NCBI GenBank assembly: GCA_002709295.1
Contig: PAQL01000041.1
Coordinates: 30,790 to 94,789, forward strand
From: Phycisphaerae bacterium
GTDB taxonomy: Bacteria; Planctomycetota; Phycisphaerae; Phycisphaerales; SM1A02
DNA length: 64,000 nt
Reading direction: 5' to 3'
The number at the start of each line of letters is the position of its first letter. Positions within the stretch are counted from its first letter, which is position 1. Both the position numbers and the translations under genes were made by a program. Below, piece by piece: positions 8,082-17,063 of the stretch. The notes below the pieces were generated by a model. The model searched no databases, was not told the origin of the DNA, and was given only the letters and a program-made list of their open reading frames with translations.

Positions 8082-9080
8082 ATGAATCTCGTCCGCCGAC
8101 TCGCCCTCGCGACCATCGCAGCCACCGCCTTCCTCGGCTGCTCGTCCTCCGACGCCCCGACCACGACCGCCGAGACCGGGACCAGCACCGCCCCCGCCAG
8201 GCCCGTGCGGATCGGCGTGAGCATCCCCGCCGCCGACCATGGATGGACCGCCGGCGTCGTCTGGTGGGCCAAGCAGGCCATGGACCTGCACCCCGAGGTC
8301 GAGTGGGTCTTTCAGACCGCCGAAACGCCATCCAAGCAGATCCAGGACATCGAGAACATGATGACCCGAGGGGTCGACGGGCTCGTCATCCTCTGCACCG
8401 AGAGCGCCCCCCTGACCCCGGTCGCCAAGCAGGCCCACGAGAAGGGCATCCTGATCGTGAACGTCGACCGAGGCTTCCTCGAGCCCGTCGCCGACATCTT
8501 CCTCGAGGGCGACAACGCGTCCTTCGGCCGCAAGAGCGCCGAGTTCATGGTCGATCGACTCGGCGGCGAAGGCAGGATCGTGATCCTCGAAGGCATCCCC
8601 TGCACCGTGAACACCGCTCGGGTGGAGGCCGCCCGGGAGGTCTTCGACATGCATCCCGGCATCGAGATCGTCGGCCAGGATTCCGGCATGTGGAACCGTG
8701 CCACCTCGCTCAACGTGATGCAGAACATCCTCGTCAAGGCCCCCAGGATCGATGCGGTCTGGGCGAGCGACGACGACATGGCCCTCGGAGCCGAGCAGGC
8801 GATCGTCGAGGCCGGCCGCGAGAAGGAGATGTGGATCCTCGGCGGTGCGGGCATGAAGGACATCGTCAAGCGGGTCATGGACAAGGACCCCATGTTCCCC
8901 GCGGACATCACCTATCCCCCGTCGATGATCGCCACCGGCATCCAGCTCGCGACCAGCGTCCTCGAGGACGGAGACCGCGAGAAGGTCATGCAGTTCATGC
9001 CCCAGCACCTGATGATCGACGTCGAACTGATCCTGCCCGAGAATGCCGAGAAGTACTACTTCCCCGACAGCGTCTTCTGA
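8082..9080 (+). CDS. Sugar ABC transporter substrate-binding lipoprotein (RbsB-like)
   Basis: A 332-residue periplasmic binding protein of the LacI/ribose type (Peripla_BP_4). A lipobox (FLGC, Cys20) marks it as a lipoprotein, followed by a Ser/Thr/Ala linker and the domain start VRIGVSIPAADHGWTAG. It should deliver a monosaccharide to the ATPase and permease at 4.0-6.6 kb. ATG 8082 is chosen because AGGAG lies about eight bases upstream and because it starts a proper lipoprotein signal; the reading frame extends to 8019 without one. A strong hairpin terminator follows the stop. Confidence 0.9.
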   Translation: MNLVRRLALATIAATAFLGCSSSDAPTTTAETGTSTAPARPVRIGVSIPAADHGWTAGVVWWAKQAMDLHPEVEWVFQTAETPSKQIQDIENMMTRGVDGLVILCTESAPLTPVAKQAHEKGILIVNVDRGFLEPVADIFLEGDNASFGRKSAEFMVDRLGGEGRIVILEGIPCTVNTARVEAAREVFDMHPGIEIVGQDSGMWNRATSLNVMQNILVKAPRIDAVWASDDDMALGAEQAIVEAGREKEMWILGGAGMKDIVKRVMDKDPMFPADITYPPSMIATGIQLATSVLEDGDREKVMQFMPQHLMIDVELILPENAEKYYFPDSVF

Positions 9081-9109
9081 GCCCCGGGATCGAACCCGAC
9101 AACCGTCCA

Positions 9110-9144
9110 CGACCCGGTCGCAGCTCCCTGCGACCGGGTCGTTT
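9110..9144 (+). terminator. Terminator hairpin after the sugar-binding protein
   Basis: A perfect 14-bp stem (9110-9123 with 9128-9141) with the four-base loop CTCC is followed by TTT C. The long GC-rich stem with a very short T tail is also seen at 10773-10802 and 26698-26732. Confidence 0.75.
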
Positions 9145-9166
9145 CGCATGGACTTCCGCGCGGGAT

Positions 9167-9181
9167 TAGAGTCCGGGCATG
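9167..9181 (+). promoter_or_regulatory. Leaderless-type promoter for the small membrane protein
   Basis: TAGAGT (9167-9172), six bases, ATG at 9179. No purine-rich ribosome-binding site precedes the start. Confidence 0.5.
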
Positions 9182-9682
9182 GCGAGCTTCGGCGGCATCT
9201 TCCAGAAGAAGTCCCAGCGACCCCGGGTCCGACCGGCGCGGACCGGACTCGACAACGTGCTGTGGTTCGCGGCGATCGCGATCGGCATCACCCTGCTGGT
9301 CTACGGCCTGACGACGTATCCGAAGCTTCCCGCCACCATCCCGGGCAGGAACGGACCGGAGCCATCCTGGACGGTTCTGATCATGCCCTGCTTCGGCAGC
9401 GTGCTGGTCGGCGTGATGCTGCTGCTCCAGCGCTGGCCCTGGATGTCGAACACCGTGGTGGCGATCACCGAGGAGAACGCGGAGATCCAGTATCGACTGG
9501 TCAACCGTCTCCTGAGCGTCGTCTCCATCGAGATCGGCCTCATCTTCCTGCTGGTCACCTGGGACATGGTCGGACGGGCCAACGGGAATCCCACCGTGAC
9601 CCCCCTGGTCTTCGTGATCACGACGATGTCCTGGCTGCCGGTCCTGGGCTGGTACTTCTTGGCGTCGTTCCGACACGCCTGA
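9179..9682 (+). CDS. DUF1648-like membrane protein of unknown function
   Basis: 167 residues with four hydrophobic helices: about 22-42 (VLWFAAIAIGITLLVYGL), 62-82, 108-126 and 138-160. The stretch YPKLPATIPGRNGPEP between the first two helices resembles the P-x-H-x-x-x-G pattern of DUF1648 proteins, found in SdpI-like and regulatory membrane proteins, but the match is loose. It is a single gene, isolated by a terminator upstream and convergent to pheS downstream. No function can be assigned. Confidence 0.7.
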   Translation: MASFGGIFQKKSQRPRVRPARTGLDNVLWFAAIAIGITLLVYGLTTYPKLPATIPGRNGPEPSWTVLIMPCFGSVLVGVMLLLQRWPWMSNTVVAITEENAEIQYRLVNRLLSVVSIEIGLIFLLVTWDMVGRANGNPTVTPLVFVITTMSWLPVLGWYFLASFRHA

Positions 9683-9716
9683 GCGGAGCCGGAAGTCCGG
9701 CTGGCCCAACCCGGCT

Positions 9717-10712
9717 CTAGAACTGATCGAGGAAGCGGACGTCGTTCTCGTAGAGCCAGCGGATGTCGCTGATCCCGTACTTCCGCATCGCGATCCGCTC
9801 GATGCCGAGACCGAAGGCGAAACCGGTGTACTCCTCGGGGTCGACGTCGACCGCCTGAAGCACGTTGGGATCGACCATCCCGCAGCCACCGATCTCGACC
9901 CACTGCCACTCCCCCTTGATCTTCATCTTCATGTCCACCTCGGCGCTCGGCTCGGTGAACGGGAAGAAGCTGGGGCGCATCCGCACCTCGGCCTCCGGAC
10001 CGAAGTAGGCGCGGGCGAACTGGAAGAGCGTGGTCTTGAGATCCACCATCGTGATTCCACGATCGACGCAGAGTCCCTCGACCTGGTGGAACATCGAGTA
10101 GTGGGTCGCATCGTGGGTGTCGGGTCGATAGACCCGCCCGCAGGCGATGATCCTGACCGGAGGCTTCTCGTTCTCGAGGGTCCTGATCTGCACCGTCGAG
10201 GTCTGGGTGCGGAGCAGGGTCCGACTGCCCTCCTGCTCGCCCATGTAGAAGTTGTCGATCGGATCGCGGGCCGGATGACCGGCGGGGATGTTGAGGGCGG
10301 TGAAGTTGTGCCACTCGTCCTCGACCTCGGGGCCCGAGGCGGTGGTGAACCCCATCCGACCGAAGATGTCGACGATCTCGTCGATGGTCCGGCCCAGCAC
10401 GTGCCGGCGTCCGGAAGGCAGCGTGGTTCCCGGCTGGGTGACGTCGATCCCGGGTCCGTCGTCCGCGGCACCGGCGAGCTCGCCCTGCCGCGACTCGAAA
10501 CCGCTCTCGAGGGCGACCTTCACCTCGTTCAGTCGCTTGCCGACCGCGGGCTTGTCCTCCCGGGAGACGTCCTTCAGCTTCGGCATCAGGCCCTTGAGCC
10601 GCCCCTTGGAGCCGAGGTAGGCGATCCGCCAGGCCTCGAGCGCCTCCGGATCACTCGCTCGGGCGAGTTCCTCGAGAGCGGTCGATTGAAGTTCTTCAAG
10701 GTCGGCAAGCAT
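9717..10712 (-). CDS. pheS: Phenylalanyl-tRNA synthetase alpha subunit
   Basis: 331 residues. The N-terminal coiled-coil arm (about 1-85) is followed by the class II catalytic core, with VDMKMKIKGEWQWVEIGGCGMV and motif 3 FGLGIERIAM near the C-terminus. It charges tRNA-Phe as an alpha2-beta2 enzyme with PheT, which is not encoded next to it, although pheST is an operon in most bacteria. It follows the ribosomal block after a terminator and has its own leaderless-type promoter, so it is probably a separate transcription unit. Start at ATG 10712 agrees with that promoter. Confidence 0.96.
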   Translation of the reverse strand: MLADLEELQSTALEELARASDPEALEAWRIAYLGSKGRLKGLMPKLKDVSREDKPAVGKRLNEVKVALESGFESRQGELAGAADDGPGIDVTQPGTTLPSGRRHVLGRTIDEIVDIFGRMGFTTASGPEVEDEWHNFTALNIPAGHPARDPIDNFYMGEQEGSRTLLRTQTSTVQIRTLENEKPPVRIIACGRVYRPDTHDATHYSMFHQVEGLCVDRGITMVDLKTTLFQFARAYFGPEAEVRMRPSFFPFTEPSAEVDMKMKIKGEWQWVEIGGCGMVDPNVLQAVDVDPEEYTGFAFGLGIERIAMRKYGISDIRWLYENDVRFLDQF

Positions 10713-10725
10713 GGCGATCAGTGTA
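10710..10725 (-). promoter_or_regulatory. Leaderless-type promoter for pheS
   Basis: Minus strand TACACT (10725-10720), seven bases, ATG at 10712. It lies about 45 bases beyond the terminator that closes the ribosomal block. Confidence 0.5.
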
Positions 10726-10768
10726 TTCGGGTGGCGGCTCGATCGCGGGTGGATGAGGATGGAGGCAT

Positions 10769-10802
10769 GGAAACGGCCCCGATCCGTTCGGACCGGGGCC
10801 GT
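10769..10802 (-). terminator. Terminator of the S10-spc-alpha block
   Basis: Downstream of rplQ, on the minus strand, the GC-rich arms ACGGCCCCG and CGGGGCCGT (10773-10781 and 10794-10802, read on the plus strand) form a hairpin with an inner CCG/CGG extension. The transcript then reads TTTCC. It separates the ribosomal genes from pheS. Confidence 0.7.
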
Positions 10803-10827
10803 GGGATTCGCAGGGACACGGCGACGA

Positions 10828-11547
10828 TCAGCCGTCGCCTTCGGTCTTCTCCTCCTCGGACTCCGGAGCCTCCTCGGCTGCAGGAGTCTCGGAGGACTCG
10901 GGAGCCTCGGCGGCCGGCTCCTCGGTCTCCTCGGCCGGAGCCTCCTCCTCCGCCACCGCGGAGGCGGCAGGGGCGAACGACTCGGCCAGCTTGGCCGCGT
11001 AGGCGGTCCGCTTGTCGGCCTGGGCACGGCGGCTGCTGGTGCCACCACCGACCTGGGGGCCGTCCTCCTGCCCCACGAGCTGGAGCATGACGAGATCGGT
11101 CCCGTCGCCGAGGCGATGCTTGTCGAGCTTCACGATGCGGGTGTACCCGCCGTCGCGACCCTCGAACATCGGGGCGACCCTGGTCATCAGGTGCTCGACC
11201 AGCCGAGGCGACTTCTTGAGATCGCCGTAGCGGTTTCGCTTGATGTCCGCGGGATCCGGGACCTCGAAGAACGCATCACTCTTGCGTTCATCGGGGACCT
11301 GGGGGTCGTCCGACCAGGCGAAGAGATTGCGGTCGTTGATCTTCCGCTCGAGCTGACGCCGAGTGTGAAGAGACCTGTTCTTGGCGAGGGTGATGAGCTT
11401 TTCGGCAAAACCCTGGACCAGCTTCGCCTTGGGCATCGTGGTCTCGATCTGGCCGTGCTCGAACAACCCGGCCGCGAGATTCCGCATCATCGCGGTGCGA
11501 TGGGCGGAGGTCCGGTTGAGCTGCTTGCCGTAGATGCGGTGACGCAT
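10828..11547 (-). CDS. rplQ: 50S ribosomal protein bL17, extended
   Basis: 239 residues against about 120-130 for typical L17. The N-terminus MRHRIYGKQLNRTSAHRTAM is canonical. About 40 residues (roughly 73-113, beginning after KINDRNLF) are inserted in the core, and a tail from about 191 ends in a Glu/Ala/Pro-rich stretch (200-239) with almost no basic residues. The acidic tail should project from the ribosome near the exit tunnel, where L17 sits. Last gene of the block, 90 bp after rpoA and followed by a terminator. Confidence 0.95.
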   Translation of the reverse strand: MRHRIYGKQLNRTSAHRTAMMRNLAAGLFEHGQIETTMPKAKLVQGFAEKLITLAKNRSLHTRRQLERKINDRNLFAWSDDPQVPDERKSDAFFEVPDPADIKRNRYGDLKKSPRLVEHLMTRVAPMFEGRDGGYTRIVKLDKHRLGDGTDLVMLQLVGQEDGPQVGGGTSSRRAQADKRTAYAAKLAESFAPAASAVAEEEAPAEETEEPAAEAPESSETPAAEEAPESEEEKTEGDG

Positions 11548-11637
11548 TTCTGAATCCTTGGACCGACGGTCCGGAGGGGGTGAAGGTTCGAATCATGTCC
11601 CGGCGGGGTCGCCCCGCGAGAACGTAGAGCGGTTCGG

Positions 11638-12636
11638 TCAACCGATGCGGAATGCCTCGGGGACGGCCATGCCGAGCGAGAGGCCCATTTCCTCGAGCTT
11701 CTTCTCGATCTCGCGAAGCGAGGTACGACCAAAGGCACGAAGGGAGAGGAGCTCGTCCTCGGACTTCTGGACCAGTTCGGCGACGGTTCGGATCTGAGCG
11801 GACTCGAGGCAGTTGCTCGAGCGGACCGAGAGGTCCAGGTCCGCCATGGACTGCTGGAGCTTGCGATAGGTCTCCATGTCCTCCTCGGTGGTCTTCATGA
11901 CCTCGCTGGAGACCACGTCCTCGCCCGACTCGTCGTACATGACGAAGGGGTTGAGGTGCTTCCGGAGGATCTTGGCGCCTTCGACCATCGCCATCTCGGG
12001 GACGATCGTGCCGTTGGTCCAGATGTCCAGGACGAGCTTGTCGTAGTCGGTCCGCTGACCGACACGGGCGGACTCGGTGCGGAAGCGGACCCGGGTGACC
12101 GGCGAGAAGATCGCGTCGATCGGAATCTCACCGATGACCTGATCCTCGTTGGTCTCGTAGTACTCGCTGGCAGGTCGGTAGCCCCGACCCCGCTCGACGG
12201 TGAGGGTGGCCTCGAAGTCGCGGGCCGCGGTGAGGGTGGCGATCACCAGCTCGGGGTTGTGGATGGTGATGGAGGGATCGCACTCGATCAGTTCCGCGGT
12301 GATGTCCCCCATGCCCTCGGCGGAGAGCTTCATCTCCATCGGTCCGTCGCCCTGCATGCTGACCACGAGGTTCTTCATGTTCAGCAGGATGTCGGTGACG
12401 TCCTGGAGCACGCCGTCCATCGTCTCGAAGGGATGGGAGACGCCCTGGATGCTCACCTTGGTGACCGCTGCGCCCTCGATGCTCGAGAGCAGGATCCGAC
12501 GAAGGCTGTTGCCGATCGTGGTGCCGAAGCCTCGGACGAAGGGTTCCGCCGTGAAGCGACCGAAGGTGTCGGTGGCGCTCTTGGGGTCCTTGTCGACGCG
12601 GGCGGGAAGTTCGAGTCCTCTCCAACGAACCTGCAT
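11638..12636 (-). CDS. rpoA: RNA polymerase alpha subunit
   Basis: 332 residues, normal length. The N-terminal dimerisation domain includes RGFGTTIGNSLRRILLSSIEG. The C-terminal domain, from about 255 to the end, carries LDLSVRSSNCLESAQIRTVAEL and LRAFGRTSLREIEKKL, the region that binds UP elements and activators. ATG 12636 starts the conserved MQVRWRGLELP. Unlike most bacteria, rpsD does not lie just upstream; the 127-bp spacer to rpsK holds no gene. Confidence 0.98.
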   Translation of the reverse strand: MQVRWRGLELPARVDKDPKSATDTFGRFTAEPFVRGFGTTIGNSLRRILLSSIEGAAVTKVSIQGVSHPFETMDGVLQDVTDILLNMKNLVVSMQGDGPMEMKLSAEGMGDITAELIECDPSITIHNPELVIATLTAARDFEATLTVERGRGYRPASEYYETNEDQVIGEIPIDAIFSPVTRVRFRTESARVGQRTDYDKLVLDIWTNGTIVPEMAMVEGAKILRKHLNPFVMYDESGEDVVSSEVMKTTEEDMETYRKLQQSMADLDLSVRSSNCLESAQIRTVAELVQKSEDELLSLRAFGRTSLREIEKKLEEMGLSLGMAVPEAFRIG

Positions 12637-12763
12637 GGCTCTGTATCCGTGATCCGGCGGTTTTCCTGATGAGGAAGCCCGTGTGTTCCCGAGTCGTGAC
12701 CGCCCCCGCCGGGGTGGATGGTCGCGCTCGATCTGTCGACGCGGGCTGTACGAAGAGAGTCGG

Positions 12764-13138
12764 TCAGACGCGGCGCCGCTTGGGCGGCCGGCATCCATTG
12801 AACGGAATCGGCGTGTGGTCCTCGATCGCGGTGACCTTGAGGCCCGCGGCCTGGAGGGCGGTGACCGCCGACTCCCGACCCGGTCCGGGTCCCTTGACGT
12901 GGACTTCGAGCTCCCGCATCCCCATGCGGCGGACCTTGCCGCCGCACTTCTCGCTCGCACGGCTGGCGGCGAAGGGAGTGGACTTTCTCGAACCCTTGAA
13001 TCCGACGGTCCCGGCGGAGTCGGCCGCAAGGGTCTCGCCGTTGAGATCGGTGATGGTCACGAGGGTGTTGTTGAAGGTCGCCTTGATGTGGGCGATGCCC
13101 TTGACAACATTGCGACGGATCTTCTTCTTGCTTGCCAT
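12764..13138 (-). CDS. rpsK: 30S ribosomal protein uS11
   Basis: 124 residues. [18 protein letters not shown] and the C-terminal [18 protein letters not shown] are diagnostic for S11, a platform protein that contacts the 16S rRNA near the E site. It sits in the usual order after rpsM, but the next gene is rpoA because rpsD is absent. The spacers on both sides (148 bp and 127 bp) are longer than most in the block. Confidence 0.98.
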   Translation of the reverse strand: MASKKKIRRNVVKGIAHIKATFNNTLVTITDLNGETLAADSAGTVGFKGSRKSTPFAASRASEKCGGKVRRMGMRELEVHVKGPGPGRESAVTALQAAGLKVTAIEDHTPIPFNGCRPPKRRRV

Positions 13139-13286
13139 GGTCTCGAACCTCTATGCGGTTCCGGTCGCTTCGATGCGAACCGGTATGAATCTTCTGCGGA
13201 TCGTCCTCCCAGCCCGGTCGCCCGGCCCGCGAGCCGCGGCTCGCCGTCGGCGGCGATGCGGACTCCGGCGGGGGCCGGTCGGTCGA

Positions 13287-13664
13287 TCAGCCCTTGATGC
13301 CCTTCTTGCCGGCGACGGTCTTCTTGCGGCCCTTCCTCGTGCGGGCGTTGCAACGAGTCCGCTGGCCACGCGCGGGAAGCCCGCGACGATGACGGTCACC
13401 CCGGTACGACCGGATGTCCTTGAGACGCTGGACGTCCTGGGAGACCTGGCGACGAAGGGCGCCCTCCACCACGTAGTTGGTGTCGAGAAGGGCGTTGATG
13501 GATGAGAGTTCCTGGTCGGACAGCTCAGTGGCCATCCGATCCGGATCGATCCCGGTCTGCTCGCAGATCTCCGCGGCGGTCCGGGGACCGATGCCGTGGA
13601 TGTACTGCAGCGAGTAGAGGATCTTCTTGCGTTCGGGGATGTCTACGCCGGCGAGACGAGGCAT
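13287..13664 (-). CDS. rpsM: 30S ribosomal protein uS13
   Basis: 125 residues beginning MPRLAGVDIPERKKILYSLQ, the canonical S13 N-terminus, with RSYRGDRHRRGLPARGQRTR and a basic C-terminal tail that reaches towards the P site. S13 sits in the 30S head and forms intersubunit bridges. It follows rpmJ by 28 bp. Confidence 0.98.
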   Translation of the reverse strand: MPRLAGVDIPERKKILYSLQYIHGIGPRTAAEICEQTGIDPDRMATELSDQELSSINALLDTNYVVEGALRRQVSQDVQRLKDIRSYRGDRHRRGLPARGQRTRCNARTRKGRKKTVAGKKGIKG

Positions 13665-13692
13665 GCTTGGACTCCTGGGCGGTCTGCGGGCT

Positions 13693-13809
13693 TCAGCCCT
13701 GCCGCTGCTTGAGACGAGGGTTCTTCTTGTTGATCACGAACCGCTTTCCCTTGCGGATCACGATCTGACAGTCCTTGGTGCGTCGCTTGATGCTGCTGCG
13801 GACCTTCAT
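13693..13809 (-). CDS. rpmJ: 50S ribosomal protein bL36, zinc-free form
   Basis: 38 residues in the infA-rpsM gap. The sequence starts [18 protein letters not shown] and ends NPRLKQRQG, clearly L36. In the zinc form, ligands sit near positions 11, 14, 27 and 32; here these are Thr11, Cys14, Asn27 and Arg32, so only one ligand is left. It is therefore a C-minus variant that should fold without zinc. S14 in the same block shows the same loss. Confidence 0.93.
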   Translation of the reverse strand: MKVRSSIKRRTKDCQIVIRKGKRFVINKKNPRLKQRQG

Positions 13810-13874
13810 GGGAATCACCTGGGGGGTTGGGGGCCTTCACGGCCCGGCTGATACGACTTGACTGCGATGCGAAA

Positions 13875-14090
13875 CTAGTGGCGATACGTGATGCGACCCT
13901 TGGTGAGGTCGTAGGGGCTCAGTTCGACGGTGACCTTGTCTCCGGGGAGGATGCGGATGAAGAACTTCCGCATCTTGCCGCTGACGTAGGCGAGGAGCTC
14001 CTGACCGTTTTCCAGCCGCACCTTGAAGCGTGCGTCGGGCAGGGCTTCCACCACCTCGGCGTCCAGCGTGATCTTGTCCTCCTTGGGCAT
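13875..14090 (-). CDS. infA: Translation initiation factor IF-1
   Basis: 71 residues, a single OB-fold. [20 protein letters not shown] and [14 protein letters not shown] are typical IF-1 ends. It binds the 30S A site during initiation. It lies between map and rpmJ, the usual place in the spc region. Confidence 0.97.
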   Translation of the reverse strand: MPKEDKITLDAEVVEALPDARFKVRLENGQELLAYVSGKMRKFFIRILPGDKVTVELSPYDLTKGRITYRH

Positions 14091-14156
14091 CCGGTCTCCG
14101 GTCCTGTCGATTCGTTGATTGAAGTCGCGATGGTTCCGCGATCGGTGATGAAACGT

Positions 14157-15113
14157 TCAGTCTTCGATGACGGATCCGGCCAGTCCGGATCCGTGGTGAT
14201 GATCCGCCGAACACGCGAGGGACCGGGTCAGGACCCTGGCTCCGCGTCGTCCGACGGCGATGGTGTGTTCGGCATGAGCGGCGACGGCGCCGTCGAGGGT
14301 TCGGATCGACCAGCCGTCGGGATCGACGACCACCGGGGTTCCCGAAGCGGTCCCGTCCCCGCGAAGGGCCGGCCCGGAGATCGATCCCGCGTCGACCAGG
14401 GAAGGCTCGATGGCGAGCACCATGCCGGGTCGGAGCGTGAAGTCGGAACGGCCTCGAAGACCGTCGGTCATGTGGCTGGGGACCGCGGGGGCTTCGTGAA
14501 GCTCGCGACCGATGCCGTGGCCGGCGAAACCCTCCACCAGGCCGTAACCGGCTCCGATGGCGAGATCCTGCATCACCCGGGCGATGGAGCTCCAGCGGAC
14601 CCCGGGGCGGATCAGATCGATCGCGGTGTCCAGGAGATCCTCGACGGCATCGAGCAGACGCCGACGTCGTTCGTCGATCCGGCCCACCGGCACGGTGATC
14701 GCCGAGTCGGCGCACCAGCCCTCGAAACGGGCCGCCACGTCGATGCCGACGATCTGCCCGTCGAGAAGCACCTGATCGCCCGGAACCCCGTGCATCACCA
14801 CGTCCTCGACGCTGACGCAGACCGCGGCGGGGAAGCGGGTCGCACCGAAAGTGTCGGGGTCGGGATCGGTCCCGAGGGCCAGGGGCTCGGCACCACGGTC
14901 CTCGAGCACCCGCTGGGCCGCCAGGGCGACCGAAGCCGTGGTCGTTCCGGGCTCACAGGCCTCGCTCGCCGCCCGGATGGCTTCGGCGACGATGCCGCCG
15001 GTCAGCCCGATCGCATCGATCTCCTCCTTCGATCGCAGCGCGATCGACGTACCGCGTCCGTCGGTCGCGTGGCGACCGTTGGCGGTGACGGGATGGAGGT
15101 TCGAGCGGATCAT
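14157..15113 (-). CDS. map: Methionine aminopeptidase, type I
   Basis: 318 residues. It removes the initiator methionine from nascent proteins. The five metal ligands are recognisable: two Asp in GIDVAARFEGWCADSA, His in GHGIGRELHE, Glu in VLAIEPSLV and Glu in EHTIAV; the substrate-binding His is in MHGVPG. The protein is longer than the roughly 250-residue norm, mainly through an N-terminal extension and a loop before EHTIAV. ATG 15113 was preferred over upstream codons, which would run into secY. adk, which often lies between secY and map, is absent. Confidence 0.93.
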   Translation of the reverse strand: MIRSNLHPVTANGRHATDGRGTSIALRSKEEIDAIGLTGGIVAEAIRAASEACEPGTTTASVALAAQRVLEDRGAEPLALGTDPDPDTFGATRFPAAVCVSVEDVVMHGVPGDQVLLDGQIVGIDVAARFEGWCADSAITVPVGRIDERRRRLLDAVEDLLDTAIDLIRPGVRWSSIARVMQDLAIGAGYGLVEGFAGHGIGRELHEAPAVPSHMTDGLRGRSDFTLRPGMVLAIEPSLVDAGSISGPALRGDGTASGTPVVVDPDGWSIRTLDGAVAAHAEHTIAVGRRGARVLTRSLACSADHHHGSGLAGSVIED

Positions 15114-15147
15114 CGGATGGTTCTGGGTCTGGTGGTTCGGGGGCCGG

Positions 15148-16554
15148 TCAGCTGCGCCGACTCTTGATGCGGGCGCCGCCCTTTCCGTCACCGGAGAGGA
15201 AGCCTGCGTAGTTCCGCATGAGGAGGTTCGCCTCGATGCGCTGGATGATGTCGAGTCCGACGCTGACCACGATCAGAAGACCGGTGCCACCGAGGAAGCT
15301 CGCGACGAAGAACGGGATCTGGAGCCATTCCGCGACCATGGTCGGGATGATGGCGATGATGGCCAGGAAGCCCGCACCGACGTAGGTGATGCGTTCCATG
15401 ACCGTCTCGAGATAGTCGGCGGTTCGAGGGCCGGGGCGGATGCCCGGAATGAACGAGCCGTACTGCTTGAGCTGCTTGCTCATGTCGTCGGGCGAGAACT
15501 GGACGGTGGTCCAGAAGTAGCTGAAGAAGTAGATCAGGGCGATCTCGACCAGCACGTAGGGGTACATCCCGATCTGGAAGTTCTCAGCCAGGAAATTCGT
15601 GGTGGCGATCCACCACTCGGATCCGCCCTGGGACGCCCGGGTGTTGAGCCACCCGAAGATCGACGAGGGGAAGATCATCAGCGAGCTGGCGAAGATGATC
15701 GGCATGACGCCGGCGTGGTTGATTCGAAGAGGCAGGTAGTGACGCTGCCCGCCCACCACCTTGCGGCCGCGGGTGTGCTTGGCCTGCTGGATGGGTATCC
15801 GTCTCTGCGCCACGGTGATCAGAATCGCACCGGCAGTGACGAAGATGAACGAAGCGGCGAGGAACACCACGGCCAGGACGCCGATCCTGCCCCCTTCCGA
15901 GGACTGGCTGGCGTCGAAGTTGGAGACGATCCAGCCGACCGCGTTCGGCAGCTGGGCGAGGATGCCCGCGGTCAGGATGACCGAGACGCCGTTGCCGATG
16001 CCGTACTTGTCGATCTGCTCGCCGAGCCACATCAGGAACAGCGAGCCGGCGGTCAGGGCGGCGACGCCGGAGGCGAAGAAGACCAGCATCGCCGAACCGG
16101 AGAGGAACTGCGGCTGGACCAGGTTGTTGGTCCGCAGGTAGGAGAGCCACATCATGGCCTGGACCACGCAGAGGCCCACGGTGACGTAGCGGGTCCACTC
16201 GGTGATCTTCTGCTGGCCGCTGGCCCCCTCCTTCTTCAGTTCCTGAAGGGAGGGAATGACCGAGTTCAGAAGCTGGAAGATGATCGATGCCGTGATGTAC
16301 GGCATGATGCCCAGGCCGAAGATCGTCGACTGACTCAGGGAGCCGCCCGAGAAGATCGAGGCGAACTGGACGATCCGTCCGAAACCGGTGGCGTCGTCGG
16401 TGGCCTTCTCCGCCACCTCCTTGACCATGTTCTGATCGACGCCGACCAGAGGGACCCAGAACCCGATGCGATAGATGATCAGCATCCCAAGGGTGAAGAA
16501 CACCTTGTTGCGCAGGTCGGGGATCCGGAAGATGTTCAGGAAGGCGTTCAGCAT
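15148..16554 (-). CDS. secY: Preprotein translocase subunit SecY
   Basis: 468 residues with about ten transmembrane helices, the channel of the Sec translocon. Recognisable are the N-terminal amphipathic helix (MLNAFLNIFRIPDLRNK), the plug and TM2 region, PLRINHAGVMPIIFASSL in the middle and the cytoplasmic loop GIRPGPRTADYLETVMERIT. The periplasmic and loop segments make it slightly longer than the E. coli protein. It follows rplO by 62 bp. Confidence 0.98.
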   Translation of the reverse strand: MLNAFLNIFRIPDLRNKVFFTLGMLIIYRIGFWVPLVGVDQNMVKEVAEKATDDATGFGRIVQFASIFSGGSLSQSTIFGLGIMPYITASIIFQLLNSVIPSLQELKKEGASGQQKITEWTRYVTVGLCVVQAMMWLSYLRTNNLVQPQFLSGSAMLVFFASGVAALTAGSLFLMWLGEQIDKYGIGNGVSVILTAGILAQLPNAVGWIVSNFDASQSSEGGRIGVLAVVFLAASFIFVTAGAILITVAQRRIPIQQAKHTRGRKVVGGQRHYLPLRINHAGVMPIIFASSLMIFPSSIFGWLNTRASQGGSEWWIATTNFLAENFQIGMYPYVLVEIALIYFFSYFWTTVQFSPDDMSKQLKQYGSFIPGIRPGPRTADYLETVMERITYVGAGFLAIIAIIPTMVAEWLQIPFFVASFLGGTGLLIVVSVGLDIIQRIEANLLMRNYAGFLSGDGKGGARIKSRRS

Positions 16555-16616
16555 TCCAGAGTGGCTTTCCTTGGTGCTCCTGGACTTTCAGGAGGACCGG
16601 TTGAAGGGCGGACGAT

Positions 16617-17063
16617 TCAGCCTTCGATGACGGTCCCCCCCGCGGCCTCGATCTTCTGACGAGCCGACGAGGAGAACTTGGCGGCCTTGACCTCGAGCTT
16701 CTTGGAGAGTTCGCCCTCTCCGAGGATCTTGAGGGGAAGCCCCGTGTCGCGAATGACCCCGAGCTTCGCGAGCGACGCGGCGTCGATCGATTCGCCGGCA
16801 TCACAGCGCTCCTCGAGCACCTTGACGTTGATCACGTGATAGTGAGTCCGGAAGCGGGCGTTGGAGAAGCCCCGCTTCGGGAACCGCTGGTAGAACTGCT
16901 TGCCGCCGGCGTCATAGCCCGGGCGTCGCGAATAGCCGGAACGGCTCTTCATGCCCTTGTGACCCCGGCCGGACGTGCCGCCGGTGCCGCTGGCTTCGCC
17001 GCGACCGATCCGCTTGCGCTTCTTGTGGGCACCGACCTTGGCGGTGATGTCGTGAATCATCAT
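16617..17063 (-). CDS. rplO: 50S ribosomal protein uL15
   Basis: 148 residues. The glycine- and arginine-rich N-terminal half (KRIGRGEASGTGGTSGRGHK) threads into 23S rRNA. The globular C-terminal half ends SSARQKIEAAGGTVIEG. It directly follows rpsE with a 63-bp spacer, where rpmD would normally lie; no L30 frame is present there. Confidence 0.97.
   Translation of the reverse strand: MMIHDITAKVGAHKKRKRIGRGEASGTGGTSGRGHKGMKSRSGYSRRPGYDAGGKQFYQRFPKRGFSNARFRTHYHVINVKVLEERCDAGESIDAASLAKLGVIRDTGLPLKILGEGELSKKLEVKAAKFSSSARQKIEAAGGTVIEG

Noticed and set aside
12637..12763. Search for a hidden rpsD between rpsK and rpoA
   Set aside because: The 127-bp gap is far too short for S4 (about 600 bp) and no fragment was seen.
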